A model generated the notes under the pieces. It saw nothing but the letters and a program-made list of their open reading frames with translations, ran no database searches and was not told where the DNA came from. A DNA stretch of 64,000 bases from Oscarella lobularis (Eukaryota > Porifera > Homoscleromorpha > Homosclerophorida > Oscarellidae), in assembly GCF_947507565.1 (NCBI RefSeq), contig NC_089181.1, forward strand, positions 1,296,536-1,360,535, written 5' to 3'. The position numbers and the translations under genes are program-made. Shown piece by piece: positions 42,330 through 53,528 of this stretch. The stretch's first letter is position 1. The number at the start of each line of letters is the position of its first letter.

Positions 42330-43420
42330 ATCAACATAAGATTCTTAGAAATATGCATGATGATAAAGCCACGTTCTCAACACAGGATTCTTAGAGAAAC
42401 GAATGTTGACAGAGCCGCGTTCTCAACACAAGATTCATAGGGTTATGCATGATGATCGAACGAGGTTCTCATCACAAGATTCTTAGGAGTATGCAAGAGG
42501 ATACAGCCTCGTTCTCAACACAAAATACTTAGAGAAATGCATGATGATGTGGAGCCACGTTCTCAACACAAGATTCTGAGGGATATGCATGATGATAGAG
42601 CCACGTTCTCAACACAAGATTTTTAAGAATATGCGTGATGATAGAGCCACGTTCTCAACACAACATTCTTAGAGAAATGCATGATGATAGAAACTCGTTC
42701 TGAACACAAGATTCTTAGAGAAATGAATGATTATAGAGCCGCCTTCTGAAGACAAAATTGTTATAGAAATGCATGATGAGAGAGCCACGTTCTCAACACA
42801 AGATTCATAGGGAATCCATGATGATAGAGCGACGTTCTCATCACAAGATTCATAGGGATATGCATGATGATAGAGCCACGTTCTCGACACAAGACTCTTA
42901 GGGAAAGAAATGATGATAGACCGACGTTCTCAACACATGATTCTTAGGGAAAGAAATGATGATAGAGCCACGTTTTCAACATAAGATTCTTAGTGGTATG
43001 CATGATGATAGCGCCACGTTCTCAACATATAGATTCTTAGAGAAATGAACAATGATAGAGCAGCGTTCTCAACACAAAATTGTTAGAGAAATTCATGATG
43101 ATAGAGCCGCGTTCACAACAGAAGATTCTTAGAGAAATGAATGATGATAGAGCCACGTTCTCAACACAAGATTCTCATGGGTATTGATGATTATAGAGCC
43201 ACGTTCTCAACACAAGATTTATAGGGATGTGCATGATGATAGAGCCACGTTCTCAACAAAAGATTCATAGGGATATGCATGATTATAGAGACACGTTCTC
43301 AACAAAAGATTCTTAGAGAAATGAATGATGATAGAGCCGCGTTTTCAACACAAGATTCTTAGAGAAATGCATGATGATAGAGCCACGTTCTCAACACAAG
43401 ATTCTTAGAGAAATGGATTT
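42330..43420 (+). repeat. 46-bp minisatellite (long array)
   Basis: About 23 units of GATGATAGAGCCACGTTCTC plus AACACAAGATTCTTAGAGAA and ATGCAT. Units vary in length by a few bases. It runs from the last RT tail directly into the 3' end of a hAT transposase relic. Confidence 0.95.
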
Positions 43421-44938
43421 CAATTTCCGAACGCTTTTGTCGATACTAAGCCACCTTGTTGTGCATGGTGCTGCCAAAGCCCCTGTTTCATGAAGGAGGC
43501 TTTTTACAGCTTCCAAGCCTGCCGTTCGTACGGCGCTGTTGTCGTAGAAGTCGTAAATTTGCCTTATAATATTGTTGAATTTTTTAACATAAGGAACGGC
43601 ATTAGCCGCTTGGGATGCTGCTAAATTTAGGCGGTGAGCCGCGCAGTGCACACCAACAGCTGAAGTCGCCAGCTCCTTAAGACGGGTGACAACACCGGAA
43701 CGTCGACCTGTCATTGTGGCAGCGCCGTCAGTGCCAATTCCTCTCATTTTTCGGGTCAAGACCCGCAGCTTTGACGTACTCGCACACTCGTTTTGTAAGT
43801 GTTTCCGCTCCAACACTTACGTTAACGGCTATCGGCGAGGCAGTGTCGGAAACGCTGTCAACTTCTGGTTTGAGGACGTCGATTATCTTCAGGAAGTGGC
43901 ACTTTAGCTTCCCGGAATCTTTCTCAATAAATCTACCGTGTATAGCCATCTGTTCGGTAACAGTACAATCTGTTGTTTCGTCCAGCATCAGAGCGTAGTG
44001 ATCCGCCCTTTTCATTTTTGAAATGATAGCCTTCTCTATGACGTCTGATATAACAAATATCATATCTTGAATTGTTTTATCAGAAGTATAAACAGCATTC
44101 TTTGCAAATCTGATTTTTTTTATATTCACTCCTAACAAACCCGCCAGGTTCAGAAAAGGCTCGTAATATGTCGTTTGTGCAATTCTTTGCTTTGCCAAAA
44201 AATAGAGGCAGGTGAATGCTTGCTGCATACCTACTTGAGGCACAGGAGGATTCATAGCTGCAGCTATATTCGTTGGTGGGTTCAGAGTTGAATAAGCCTC
44301 TCTTTTGACGCATTCAACGTGAGCAGCGCTTTCTTCGTGCTTTGTAATGCTACTAAGGCGTATTCTTCGGCAAGGCGATTTGTTCCAGTAGTCGCGGTTA
44401 TAGGGTAATTTGTTGTATTTTTGACAGAGAGAGCAAAACATGCCTTTAACGTCGGCGACGTACTTCAGCCACGGTCGTCCGTGGCGCCATGACGAGTGGA
44501 ATGTTTTGGACTGCTTTCCCGAATTACTGGAGTGACTCGTTGTCGCAGACTCTGCCGTTCGTGAAGACGTCTCACTTTTACTCAGAAGTTCACATATGTC
44601 GCTGTCACTGTCGGACTCTGACTCCTCTCGGACGCGTTTCGCTGCCGATTCGCGAGTAGTGTCGCTTTCGCGAGACGACGAGAAGAACTGGCGTATAGAC
44701 ATTTCGTAGGAAGTACGGGACAGTAATTGTCACATGTCATTGTGATTCGCGAGGCACTAGGAGGGCCTCTAAAACGCCCAAAAAGCGTCTCACGATGGCT
44801 ATATCATACGAAAGTAAGCAAATTTACGGCATAAACTAAAATATATACAACTGGTGGTCGGGGTCCCGCGAGTACTGGTCGGCCAATCGCACTAGTGGTC
44901 GGCCCCGACCACTGCCGACCACTGTAGGCAGAACCCTG
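43400..44938 (-). pseudogene. hAT transposase relic 1 with 5' terminal repeat
   Basis: ATG 44702 on - starts MSIRQFFSSSRESD. A Ser/acidic region is followed by a TTF-type zinc finger (GMFCSLCQKYNKLP ... HEESAAHVECVKRE), QQAFTCLYFLAKQRIAQTT, YALMLDETTDCTVTEQMA (first catalytic Asp region) and LKIIDVLKPE. A frame break near 43780 leads to GIGTDGAATMTGRRSGVV, VGVHCAAHRLNLAASQAA and CTTRWLS. The C-terminal dimerisation part is lost where the minisatellite begins. The element's 5' end is at 44938, where - reads CAGGGTTCTGCCTAC. This is the ZNF862/C17orf113-like hAT branch as I recall it. Confidence 0.85.
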
Positions 44939-44969
44939 ATGTGTCACGGTCCCTGCGGACTCTCTTCCC

Positions 44970-46770
44970 CATGCATAAAAAATGGATACTGCACGAAAAT
45001 CTATCCAAAAGAATTTAGAATCTAAACCGACACCGGCGTTGACGGATATCCCAGATATCGCAGAAGATCTCTCGAAGATGGCGGAACATCTGTCACAAAG
45101 AAAATACGAGGGAAGGACGTAGTAATCGACAATCGCTGGATTGTTCCGTACTCTCCGTATATTTTACGCCGTTACCAACGCCATATCAATGTCGATCTGT
45201 GCAGCAGCGTTCAATCCATCAAGTACGTCATAAAGTACGTCAACAAAGAAGAGGATCTTGCCGTCTTTGCAATTGTACACCGGAGATGAAATAAAAATAT
45301 TTCAAACAGCACGCTATGTCAGCTGCAGCGAAGCTTGCTGGCGTATATTTCGTTTACATATTCACGATCGCTTTCCTTCTGTTACGCCGCTACAAATTCA
45401 CTTACGGAACGGACAGAGAGTTCTTTTTACGGCGAGAAAAGCAAGCACAGTCGCACAAGCACCGCCAGGAACGACGCTCACGGCCTTTTTCAAGCTTTGC
45501 TCCCATTACCGTTTGTCAGACCCTTCAACCGCCGTCTTCGATTTGTTTGTCGACTACTCTACGTCAATGTCCCTCAATACTTCATATCCAACAAAAGCAA
45601 AATCTGGGAACCTCGAAAAAAAGGGAATCCAGTCATTTATAACAATCGCACGACATCTTTCAGGAAGGCACCCAACATCGGAAGAGCATACACTATTCAT
45701 CCCAAAGAAAGCGAGTGCTTCTTCCTCCGCATGCTCCTGTTTCACAAACGCGCACCGACTTCGTTTGACGATCTTCTCACTGTCAATGACCATCATTCTT
45801 CTACGTACCACGAAGCGTGCCTTCGTCTCGAACTCCTCCAGAGTGGACGGCAACAATGCGAGAAGCCACACTCTCCGCCTCGCCTCAATCTCTCCGACAC
45901 CTCTTTGCGGTTCTCCTCAACTTCTGCGACGTGTCCGATCCCTTACAACTATGGAATCAATTCAAAACTGACCTGACAGAAGACATACGTCATAAACACC
46001 GCTTAGCCCTGCGAAACCCACTACTGGACTATTCCGATGCAATGTTTAACGAATGTCTCTGTCAGCCTACGGCTTGCCGCAACCAACTCGCTCACAGGAT
46101 TTCACGCTTGCTCCCGAGTTGCTCGATAAACCACTTACGACTGTCAAGCACTGGGACACTATGTCGCCGAAAATGAACCAGAAGTAACGGCTCAACGAAG
46201 AAACATAACTCAAGGAATCGACGAACTATTGGAAGAACCTAACAACACAACAATATTTATCGACGCTCCAGGCGACATTTCTTCTGAACTTCCTTCTCGC
46301 TCGATTCCGCTCGCGTTCAAAAATTGTTCTCGCCGTTGCCAGTAGCGGAATCGCTGCGCAACTACTACTCCACGGCAAAACGGCTCACTCAACATTCAAA
46401 ATTCCACTCGACTTATGCACAATATGCAGAGCTAAGAGCCTACTTGCCACATCAAAAACAATACAGCGCGGGCCACACTCATGAAGCGATGTTCGGCAAT
46501 ATTTTGGGACGAAGCTACAATGACAAAAAACTCGCCTTTTAAGCCGTCAATCGCACACTACAAGATCTACAAAAAAGCGACAATATCTTTGGAGGTCTAC
46601 TCATGGTCATGTCAGGAGACTTCAGGCAAATATTCCCCGTAGTAAAAGGAGGCACCAGAGCTAATGAAATGGAACTCGCGCAATCCTTCTCAGATGCAAG
46701 CAATGCGGGCGGCGTCGTCCACGCCACTCCGTTTGCGATCATGCCAGAAAACGAGCGAATCGCTTGAGTT
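44970..46770 (+). pseudogene. Helitron Rep-helicase relic
   Basis: Frames on + follow the helitron-like domain: VVIDNRWIVPYSPYILRRY, INVDLCSSVQSIKYVIKYV, RYVSCSEACWRIFRLHIH (45315), IGRAYTIHPKESECFFLR (about 45670) and TYHEACLRLELLQSG. The helicase follows: IFIDAPG (46255), KIVLAVASSGIAAQLLLHG (46330) and VMSGDFRQIFPVVKGGT (46600). Several frame breaks separate these. The Walker A GGTGKT is lost just after APG. Helitrons move by rolling circle; no Rep HUH motif or terminal hairpin is visible here, so the ends are missing. Confidence 0.8.
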
Positions 46771-47179
46771 CTTCCGTCGCTGCGTACGCGCACACGTTTG
46801 GCGCTCTGACTGATACGGCTTCTGATGGCGCGCACGCGAGAAGAAGGATACTTCCGCAGGCAAAGCATCGCTCGCTCTTCTCCTCTGATCCCGGATAGAA
46901 AGGGTTGCTTTGCGTCATTGGGTTGCTTTGCGTCGCAGCTGGACGGCGCCGACGTCGTCGTCATTCCGGCCGGCGTGCCTAGAAAACCCGGAATGACGCG
47001 CGATTGATTGGGTAGCGTCGGCGGAGTGAACACGTTACGGAAAAAAAGCCACCTATCACAAACACGCGCGCTGCTATCATAGGGTCTGTCCTCTGTCTAC
47101 TGCTTCAAATTCTTCCCCCTCCGGCCCCACGTCTGCTTTCGCTTCGTTTTGCCTAGCGGCGTCTTTTTGCCAATGTATG
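46771..47179. other. No supported gene
   Basis: A tandem GGTTGCTTTGCGTC duplication near 46905-46940. A long - frame across 46539-47033 is antisense to the Helitron helicase end and is not counted. Confidence 0.4.
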
Positions 47180-47624
47180 TTATATCCCAGAGGAAAAGCC
47201 TCCCTTTCCGCGCCGTTTTCGCCTTGTCGGCGGCGGCCTCGTCCTCGTTGGCGGCGGCGGCCTCGTCCTAGTTGGCGGCGGCCTCGTCTTCAGCCTCGTC
47301 TTCGGCGGTCTCATTGGCGGTCTCGTTGGCGGCGGCCTCGTCTTCAGCCTTGTTTTCGGCCTCTTCGGTGGTCTCGTCGGCGGCCTCGTTGTCGGTCTCG
47401 TATTCGGCCTCGTCTTCGGCCTCTTCGGCGGTCTCGTTTTCGGCTTCGGCCAGAAACCGCTTGACCAAATCTCCGGCCTTCTTTGACCAGAGGAGGAGAC
47501 AGATCTTTTTTTCAGTTTGTCGTTGTATGGACCCCCAAAGAAGAGTGTGCACCTGTCTATCGCCTTGGGCGCTGGGTGGAACAAATGCCAAACGTGCACG
47601 TGACGACGTGAGCGTAAAGGCCAT
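47180..47624 (-). other. Low-complexity Ala/Glu-rich open frame
   Basis: On -: MAFTLTSSRARLAFVPPSA, an unrecognised start, then EAENETAEEAEDEAEYETDN-type repeats. A TAG at about 47268 interrupts the frame, which continues as DEAAAANEDEAAADK. The alternative frame is a PPKTRLKTRP repeat. The DNA repeat drives both, so coding is doubtful. Confidence 0.25.
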
Positions 47625-47799
47625 TGCAGTAAATCATCCTGAAGAAGGAGCTAGCCAAATTTACTAAGGACGAACTTGAGCGATACGTAAGAAGGGCGAG
47701 CCTGTCCACTAAAAATTCTTTGAAAGATGAAATGGTGAGTATTCTGCACGATTTCTTTGCCCATTAATGAGAAAAGAGTAGATCTCTCGCATACTTTAC

Positions 47800-48530
47800 G
47801 GCGAGAGAAAACGAGTGACCGACAATTGTTCCCATTCTACTACAATGCAGAGTATGTCCCGGGAAAGAACTAACCGTGGCTGATACTTTATCTCGAGCTC
47901 CCTTGTGCGGAGAAAACGACGTCATTGCAGACGACGTTGAAAGACATTTGCATGTCGTCACACTAGCAGGATCCTATCCCTGCTTCGGACGGACTGTTTT
48001 AAGAGTTGGCCATTGAGAAACACAACGTGATGAAGAGCTAGCGACAATCGTTGAATACCTTAGGACAGGATGGCCCAGGTCGCGAAAGCAGGCGCGAGAA
48101 TTTGCACGTCAGTACTTTGACCAACAACATCTATTCAGTATGGTCCAAGGAGTCGTATTACAAGGAGACAGATTTTTTATACCACGAGGGCTTAGAAAGG
48201 AAATGATCGAAAAGGCCCATGAAGGACATCTGGGAATAGCAAAGACTAAAGCTCGAGCAAGAGAACACATGTGGTGGCCGGGAATGCGAAAAGCATTGAA
48301 AGAGATGGTGATGAGGTGCGCAACCTGTGCTGAACACCACCATCAACAAAGGAAAGAACCACTGAGGTCTACACCGTTACCGGACCGGCCATGGCAACAC
48401 GTCGCTTCAGACTTATTTGAGCTTAACAGCTTGGACCGACTTTTTTTAATGCTCTGCCTTTTTATGGAGAAAGTCGGCGTGGAATACTCAGCCCCTGTGG
48501 CGTCGTCTATCTCGGTGACAGATTTTTCGG
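47800..48530 (+). pseudogene. Ty3/gypsy pol fragment: RNase H end and integrase N-terminus
   Basis: Reads FHYNAEYVPGKELTVADTLS (RNase H end), VEYLRTGWP, KAHEGHLGIAKTKARAREH and CATCAEHHHQQRKEP (HHCC zinc domain), then WQHVASDLFELNS, the start of the integrase core with the first Asp. The sequence then leaves the family near 48440. One stop near 48015. Same broad K02A2.6-like group as the intact element at 54.7 kb, but clearly diverged from it. Confidence 0.8.
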
Positions 48531-48757
48531 AGTTCCTCCACCTTTCAAAAACAAATAAACTTGTGCCAAAAATAAAAGTCAACGTTTTACTTCTCTAAAG
48601 AGACCATAAAATATCTGAAACCAGGCGAAGCCGCGCTATCTCTCTTCCTGACGGATGATTGAAGTTCTACAAAAAAACCTCAAGTATCTATCAATCTAAC
48701 GACGAAACAGCTTTGGCGGGAACGCCCACTTTTCATCAACTTGTCTTTAAGGTTGCC

Positions 48758-49210
48758 TCAAAAGTTGTACCTTGTGTCAGGACGCGTGTCTAATGGCGTT
48801 AAATTCACGTACATATCTGCTGTGACGTCTTTCGGCAAATTCTCGGGGAAATGCAGTTTAAAAACAAACAAAATCTGCGCCGAAATAGTCATTGACACGT
48901 CAAAAACATTGTTTGGCGCGCCTGCGTCTGTCGCTTCGCAATCTTTCACAGATCGATGTTGCGTAAAATCTGGAAAGAAGCGCAGACGCAGTTTGCATCC
49001 GTAATTAGTAACCCTAAATGAAAGGTACCTGGAACTGGCACAAAACAATGTAAAAATTTGATAAAGGCAATGGCCGTGGGTTGCCCACAGAGAGCCACAG
49101 GCGATCGCCTTCTGAAGGAACGACAACGTTCCCAGCTGCAGCACAAAGTCGTCAGAATTCTTTTTTGAACTATTCAACGTCGTCCGGTTTGTTCATCTCG
49201 ATAGTGACTG
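48758..49210 (-). other. Unassigned - strand open frame, possibly spliced
   Basis: A 139-codon frame; a 65-bp intron-like tract (GTACCT...TTCCAG) inside it would join NVVVPSEGDRLWLSVGN-type sequence to HRSVKDCEATDAGAPNNVFD and FKLHFPENLPKDVTADMYV. I do not recognise it. It ends 70 bp before the TTAA foldback element. Confidence 0.25.
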
Positions 49211-49244
49211 GATCTTCTGAAAGCTGGAACGTTGGAAAATCAAT

Positions 49245-50060
49245 TTAAAGGGGAACTAACATGGAAAATTGATCCCCTTTTTTACGCCGTAGATCTGCAG
49301 TTTGGTCTATTGTCTTTCCGTTCGTGGTAATCCTAGAGCCTGTAATAGAGAACTCGCTGAGAAATTGCCCTGCGAAATTGTCACGCGACGGGTTTTATAC
49401 GGGCGACGGTTACGTCACTAGAGGCCTACAGTGTTCGCCCGTAGTCATTCAGCATAGACACCCTCTTTTTTTCTTCTATTCTCGGCGTCGATGGTGTACA
49501 AATGCACTGCCGCTGGCTGCAGCAACACCAACAGCAACAGTGTTTCGCTCTTTTATTTCCGAAAGATGAGGAGCTCGGCAAAAAGTGGATTTATCAAGTT
49601 CGGCGTACGCGGGCTGCTTGGGCTGGGCGAACGACTCATTCGAGGCTTTGCAGCAACCACTTTGATGAAGTTTAGCTTTGAGAAGAAGCCCGCGTACGCC
49701 GAACTTGATAAATCCACTTTTTGCAGAGCTCCTCATCTTTCGGAAAGCAAAAGAGCGAAACACCGTTGCGGATGATGTTGCTGCAGCCAGCGGCAGTGCA
49801 TTTGTACACCATCGACGCCGAGAATAGAAGAAAAAAGAGGGTGTGTCTATGTCGAATGACTACGGGCGAACACAATAGGCCTCTTGTGACGTATCCGTTG
49901 CCCGTATGAAGCCGGTCACGTGAGAATTTAGCAGTGCGAATTCTCAGCGAATTCTAGATTCCAGGACTTAAGATTGCCACGAACGGAAAGACAATACACC
50001 AAACTACAGATCTACGGTGTAAAAAAGGAGGGTCAATTTGCTATGTTAGTTCCCCTTTAA
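49245..50060. mobile_element. TTAA-flanked foldback element with two facing THAP exons (Kolobok-like), 808 bp
   Basis: TTAA at 49245-49248 and 50057-50060. Ends read AGGGGAACTAACAT and ATGTTAGTTCCCCT. The two halves (49249 to about 49665 and about 49680 to 50056) are inverted copies of each other. Each carries the start of a THAP zinc finger, MVYKCTAAGCSN: the left arm on + (49491) has lost one base after SLFYF, the right arm on - (49808) reads on correctly through LFCFPKDEELCKKWIYQVRR. The left arm extends to CSNHF. Kolobok transposons use TTAA targets and often encode THAP domains, so this is most likely a palindromic derivative of a Kolobok 5' end. Confidence 0.85.
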
Positions 50061-50308
50061 CCGAAGTGAACGAAGTTTCGATGACGAGCGGATGCCAAAC
50101 GACACTTGTAACGGGCAATTTGCGACAGAAAATAAAAGAAGTTGTCGTCCACGGTTACATTCATCGAATAATAGTCGAGATCGCGCTGAAAATCCTCGAC
50201 GCTGTCTAAAACTGGAAAAAATATTCTGGTTATTTGAATTCCATTTGCGCAAACCAAAACCACTTTCAACGCACCAAAACAAGAAGAAAATCACGTTTTC
50301 GCTAGAAA

Positions 50309-50445
50309 AAACTGATCGCCGACGCGAAAACACTCCCAACGACTTTCTCTCAACGTGCGACGCACACAAATGACGAAAAAAACAACTTTTCGCCCCAAAT
50401 AACTGATCGCCGACGCGAAAACGCTCGAACGACTTTCTCTCAACG
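50309..50445 (+). repeat. Tandem duplication, 90-bp period
   Basis: AACTGATCGCCGACGCGAAA through ACGACTTTCTCTCAACGT occurs at 50309-50355 and again at 50399-50445. Confidence 0.8.
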
Positions 50446-50465
50446 TCATTGTTCTCATTTTGTAG

Positions 50466-51190
50466 AAGGAATTGTCTGATGAAAGAATGAGGCGTAGCGA
50501 AGTGGAAGATATGGCCGCTCTCGAAGCAAAATTCAATGATACTACGGTAAAATCATTTATTTTCCGTTCAATAAAGCTTTGAAAAGTGACGTTACTGTTC
50601 TCATTTTTTAGAAGGGACTCTTTGCTGAAAGACAGTCGTGAACGCAATGAAACGGAAGATGAGAGCCACGAAGGTAACTTTTTATATACTAATAATAAAA
50701 ATTTGACCCTTACTGGTTCTGCGATCTCAGATGACAATGAATGGGAGGAGTCTCTGGACGAGAGCGAGGGTTACACACTCATATTAAATCTTTTACTCTT
50801 ATCTTACTGATGATTGTTCGTATAGCTTCGGCCGACGAAACGAAAGACGAAACGGACAAGTTACACAACAAAAACGCTGGTGGCTCTGCGGATATGAAAG
50901 ATTTGACAGAGGATGCAGAAGGTACGTCGCTCTTCCTACACTGTCACGTTCTACACATTTAGTGCAATTTGGCAGAGCTTATGGAAATAGTACGGAAACA
51001 TGTCGATGATGGCAAAGACAATACTAATAGAGAGGTAACCATTCTCTTCTTTGAGGCGTTATGTGAAGCAAACTAATACACGCAAATTTAGGCATATTTT
51101 ACAGTCCGTAACCCGGCCACCAAACAATTGAAAGACTTGAACCCAATAGCAGCGGCTATTGCTACGGCGGCGGCAAGAAAATTATGCTAG
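50466..51190 (+). CDS. Unassigned acidic protein in small exons
   Basis: A chain of small exons with 40-60 bp introns. Clear parts are DDNEWEESLDESE (50731-50769), ADETKDETDKLHNKNAGG to TEDAE (50826-50921), CNLAELMEIVRKHVDDGK (50963-51033) and AYFTVRNPATKQLKDLNP with AAAIATAAARKLC to TAG 51188-51190. The earlier exons are less certain. It abuts the truncated 3' end of hAT relic 2. No domain recognised; it could be a host gene or an element accessory gene. Confidence 0.35.
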
Positions 51191-52550
51191 CGGGAAGGAA
51201 GGGCAAGAAGGCGGCGGCGGTTGTGAGCGGGGGGGAGGGGGGAGGGGGGTGCTGTCGCTGCTATAAACGTTTTGCATACGTTTGACGACTCCTGTGCGGC
51301 TGCCTATCATTACCGATGCCCCGTCCGTTCCAATTCCGACAATTTTACTTCCCTCCAGAGAGTGAACATCGAGCAAGTCGAGAACTGTTTTTGTTACTTT
51401 TTCCGCTCCAGCACTAATCCTTGTTGCTTCAACCGCTGAATCCAAGCTTTCAATTTCAGGTCGAAGGTCAATTATCTTAAGATTCTGGAGCAGAGTTTGC
51501 CTTCTTTATCAATGAAACGAGCGTGAACAAAAAAATGTTCTGTGACAGTACAGTCTGTCGTCTCATCCAACATTATGGAGTAGAAATTGCTTTTTCTCAA
51601 TTGTGAAAGAATGTTGTTTTCAATAACGTCAGCAAGGACGATGATCATTTCGTGAATTGACTGTTCCCTAGCGTATAAAGCATTCCTTGCAATGCCAATC
51701 TTTTCTTTGATTTGGACACCTAGGTACTCCGCAAAGTTCATGAGGGGCTCAAAATTTGTGGTATGCGCTATTTTCTTCTTGCAAAGAAAGCAAACACAGA
51801 CAAATGCATCCTCGATGCCACAAGAAGCGATCTGAGGGTTGACTATTGTTGTCACGTTTGACTGTTGGCTCTGCATTTCCATCTTGACGCACTCTCGATG
51901 GATCTATGATTTTTCATGCCGCTTGACGCTCTCGAGCCGTAATCTAGTGCATGGAGCACTTTTCCACGATGAGCGATCGGCGGTCGTGTCATGCTTTTGA
52001 CACAAAACGCAAAGCATGCCTTTGCTTTGGCTGTCGTATCGAAGCTATTCCATTCGACCAACACGCCACTCCGAACGAAATCACACGATTGCTTTGATGA
52101 CGTCGACAAAGACGATTTTCTCGAACGAAACGACTGCTTTGAAGACAAAGTCTTGCCCAGAGAGTCAGCTGTCGAAAGCAGCTCGACCTCGCTTTCATCG
52201 CTGGACTGTGCACCGCTGGACTGTGCGACTTCTTCTTCAAACTGAACAGCAGAGACTTCGACGTCTGACTCGCTGGAGGAATCGTTATGTGGTCTCGCTC
52301 GTTTCGGTGACGGAAAAGCATCAGCAGGCTTAAGGAAGCGACGAATCGACATGTCATGCAAAGTTACAGCCGGGAAAGCAACGAGGTTACCCGGATAGTA
52401 CAAAAGATGGAAACCGCCAACGACTACTGCAACAACAAAAGCGTCTTCGGCATTCATCCACATAGCGAGGGTCGGGTGAGGCCGCCGGGGGCGGAAAGAG
52501 GCAACCGTGGGCTCGCCCGACCCTCGCCGACCCACGTAGCGAGAACCCTG
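51191..52550 (-). pseudogene. hAT transposase relic 2 with 5' terminal repeat
   Basis: ATG 52352 on - starts MSIRRFLKPADAFPSPKR. A Ser/Glu-rich region leads to a damaged TTF zinc finger (out of frame LCVLCQKHD). The open frame 51472-51882 holds EDAFVCVCFLCKKKIAHTT and YSIMLDETTDCTVTEHF. After another frame break come DLRPEIESLDSAVEA and GIGTDGASVMIGSRTGVVKR, and then it stops in a G-rich tract (51190-51250). The 5' end on - is CAGGGTTCTCGCTAC at 52550. Same family as relic 1 but well diverged; both lack the 3' half. Confidence 0.8.
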
Positions 52551-53528
52551 CATGTTGTTAAAGCGGAGCCAAAGTGACACAAAGAAAGTGTCTGCTCCTA
52601 AAAGAGCTGCTGTTATCCGGCTAAGAAGAACGATTTGGGTAGTCCAAAGACGGGTTTGGTTTAAAACTTACAAACGGAACGCACTTGAAGGATTTGTACG
52701 AAGTTTAGCTCGAAAATATCTTTGCTCTACAAGATCAAGTACTATCATCTATATTATTTAGATATTCTCTCGCTGACAGATGAAGCTTTTTGTTCTCCAG
52801 AAATGTACCGTCACGCTCAACAATGAAGTCAGACACTACAATAGCCCGTCCTTCGACTTACACTTGAACGAGCCATTGCACCGAAACGACTCCTGAACCG
52901 TATACGCACCAGAAGGACCCAAAAACGACAGAGCATGCGCGACGAATCCATGATTACCTCCAATCACGAGACAGGAAGTCCGTCCTCCGAGAGTTTCTGC
53001 CCACGGTAAGGCCTCATAAGACCTATAGGCCGACGGTAAGGATACCGCAGGCCTCAATCGAAAGATCAAACATTTAGCTTTTCTATGAGAGAAATGTCTT
53101 CGAGATCGGCGATGGCGTGTTTTGAGATAACGGGCAGAGAACCTGCCGAACCGCTAACCGCAAGCAACTTTGTTGCTGTTTTTTAGTTCCGAGTAGGTGA
53201 ATGCTTACGTGAATATCGCAGAATGCTACCTTTTTGGCACAGTTGATTTCGCGCGTCAGCTGAGTCCATTCGATCACCCCGTACGATCATTTCGCGGATT
53301 TTTTTGTTCGGTCGTCGCTCTTCTCTGCTTTCCGATGAAAACCGCTTCTCCTTGTGTTTGCTCTTCCGAAGGTGTTTCTCCTCACGCGATACAAGCGAGT
53401 AGCAGCACCGAGTCTGAATATGCGCTGGGCTAACTGCGGTCTACGCGGAAAGAGACGCTCGTCTGCGAGGGTACAAAAACGATGTTACTCTTTGCTTTCG
53501 GCACAGCAAGGAGGCTCTCGCCCGGTCG
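52551..53528. other. No supported gene
   Basis: Short unassigned frames only. The last 200 bp (from ATG 53335, MKTASPCVCSSEG) may include the first exon of the following gene. Confidence 0.4.

Noticed and set aside
42669-42890. 73-codon - frame with repeated YESCxENVALSS
   Set aside because: Translation of the 46-bp minisatellite.
46539-47033. 164-codon - strand frame
   Set aside because: Overlaps the Helitron helicase blocks on +; no motif and no splice context.
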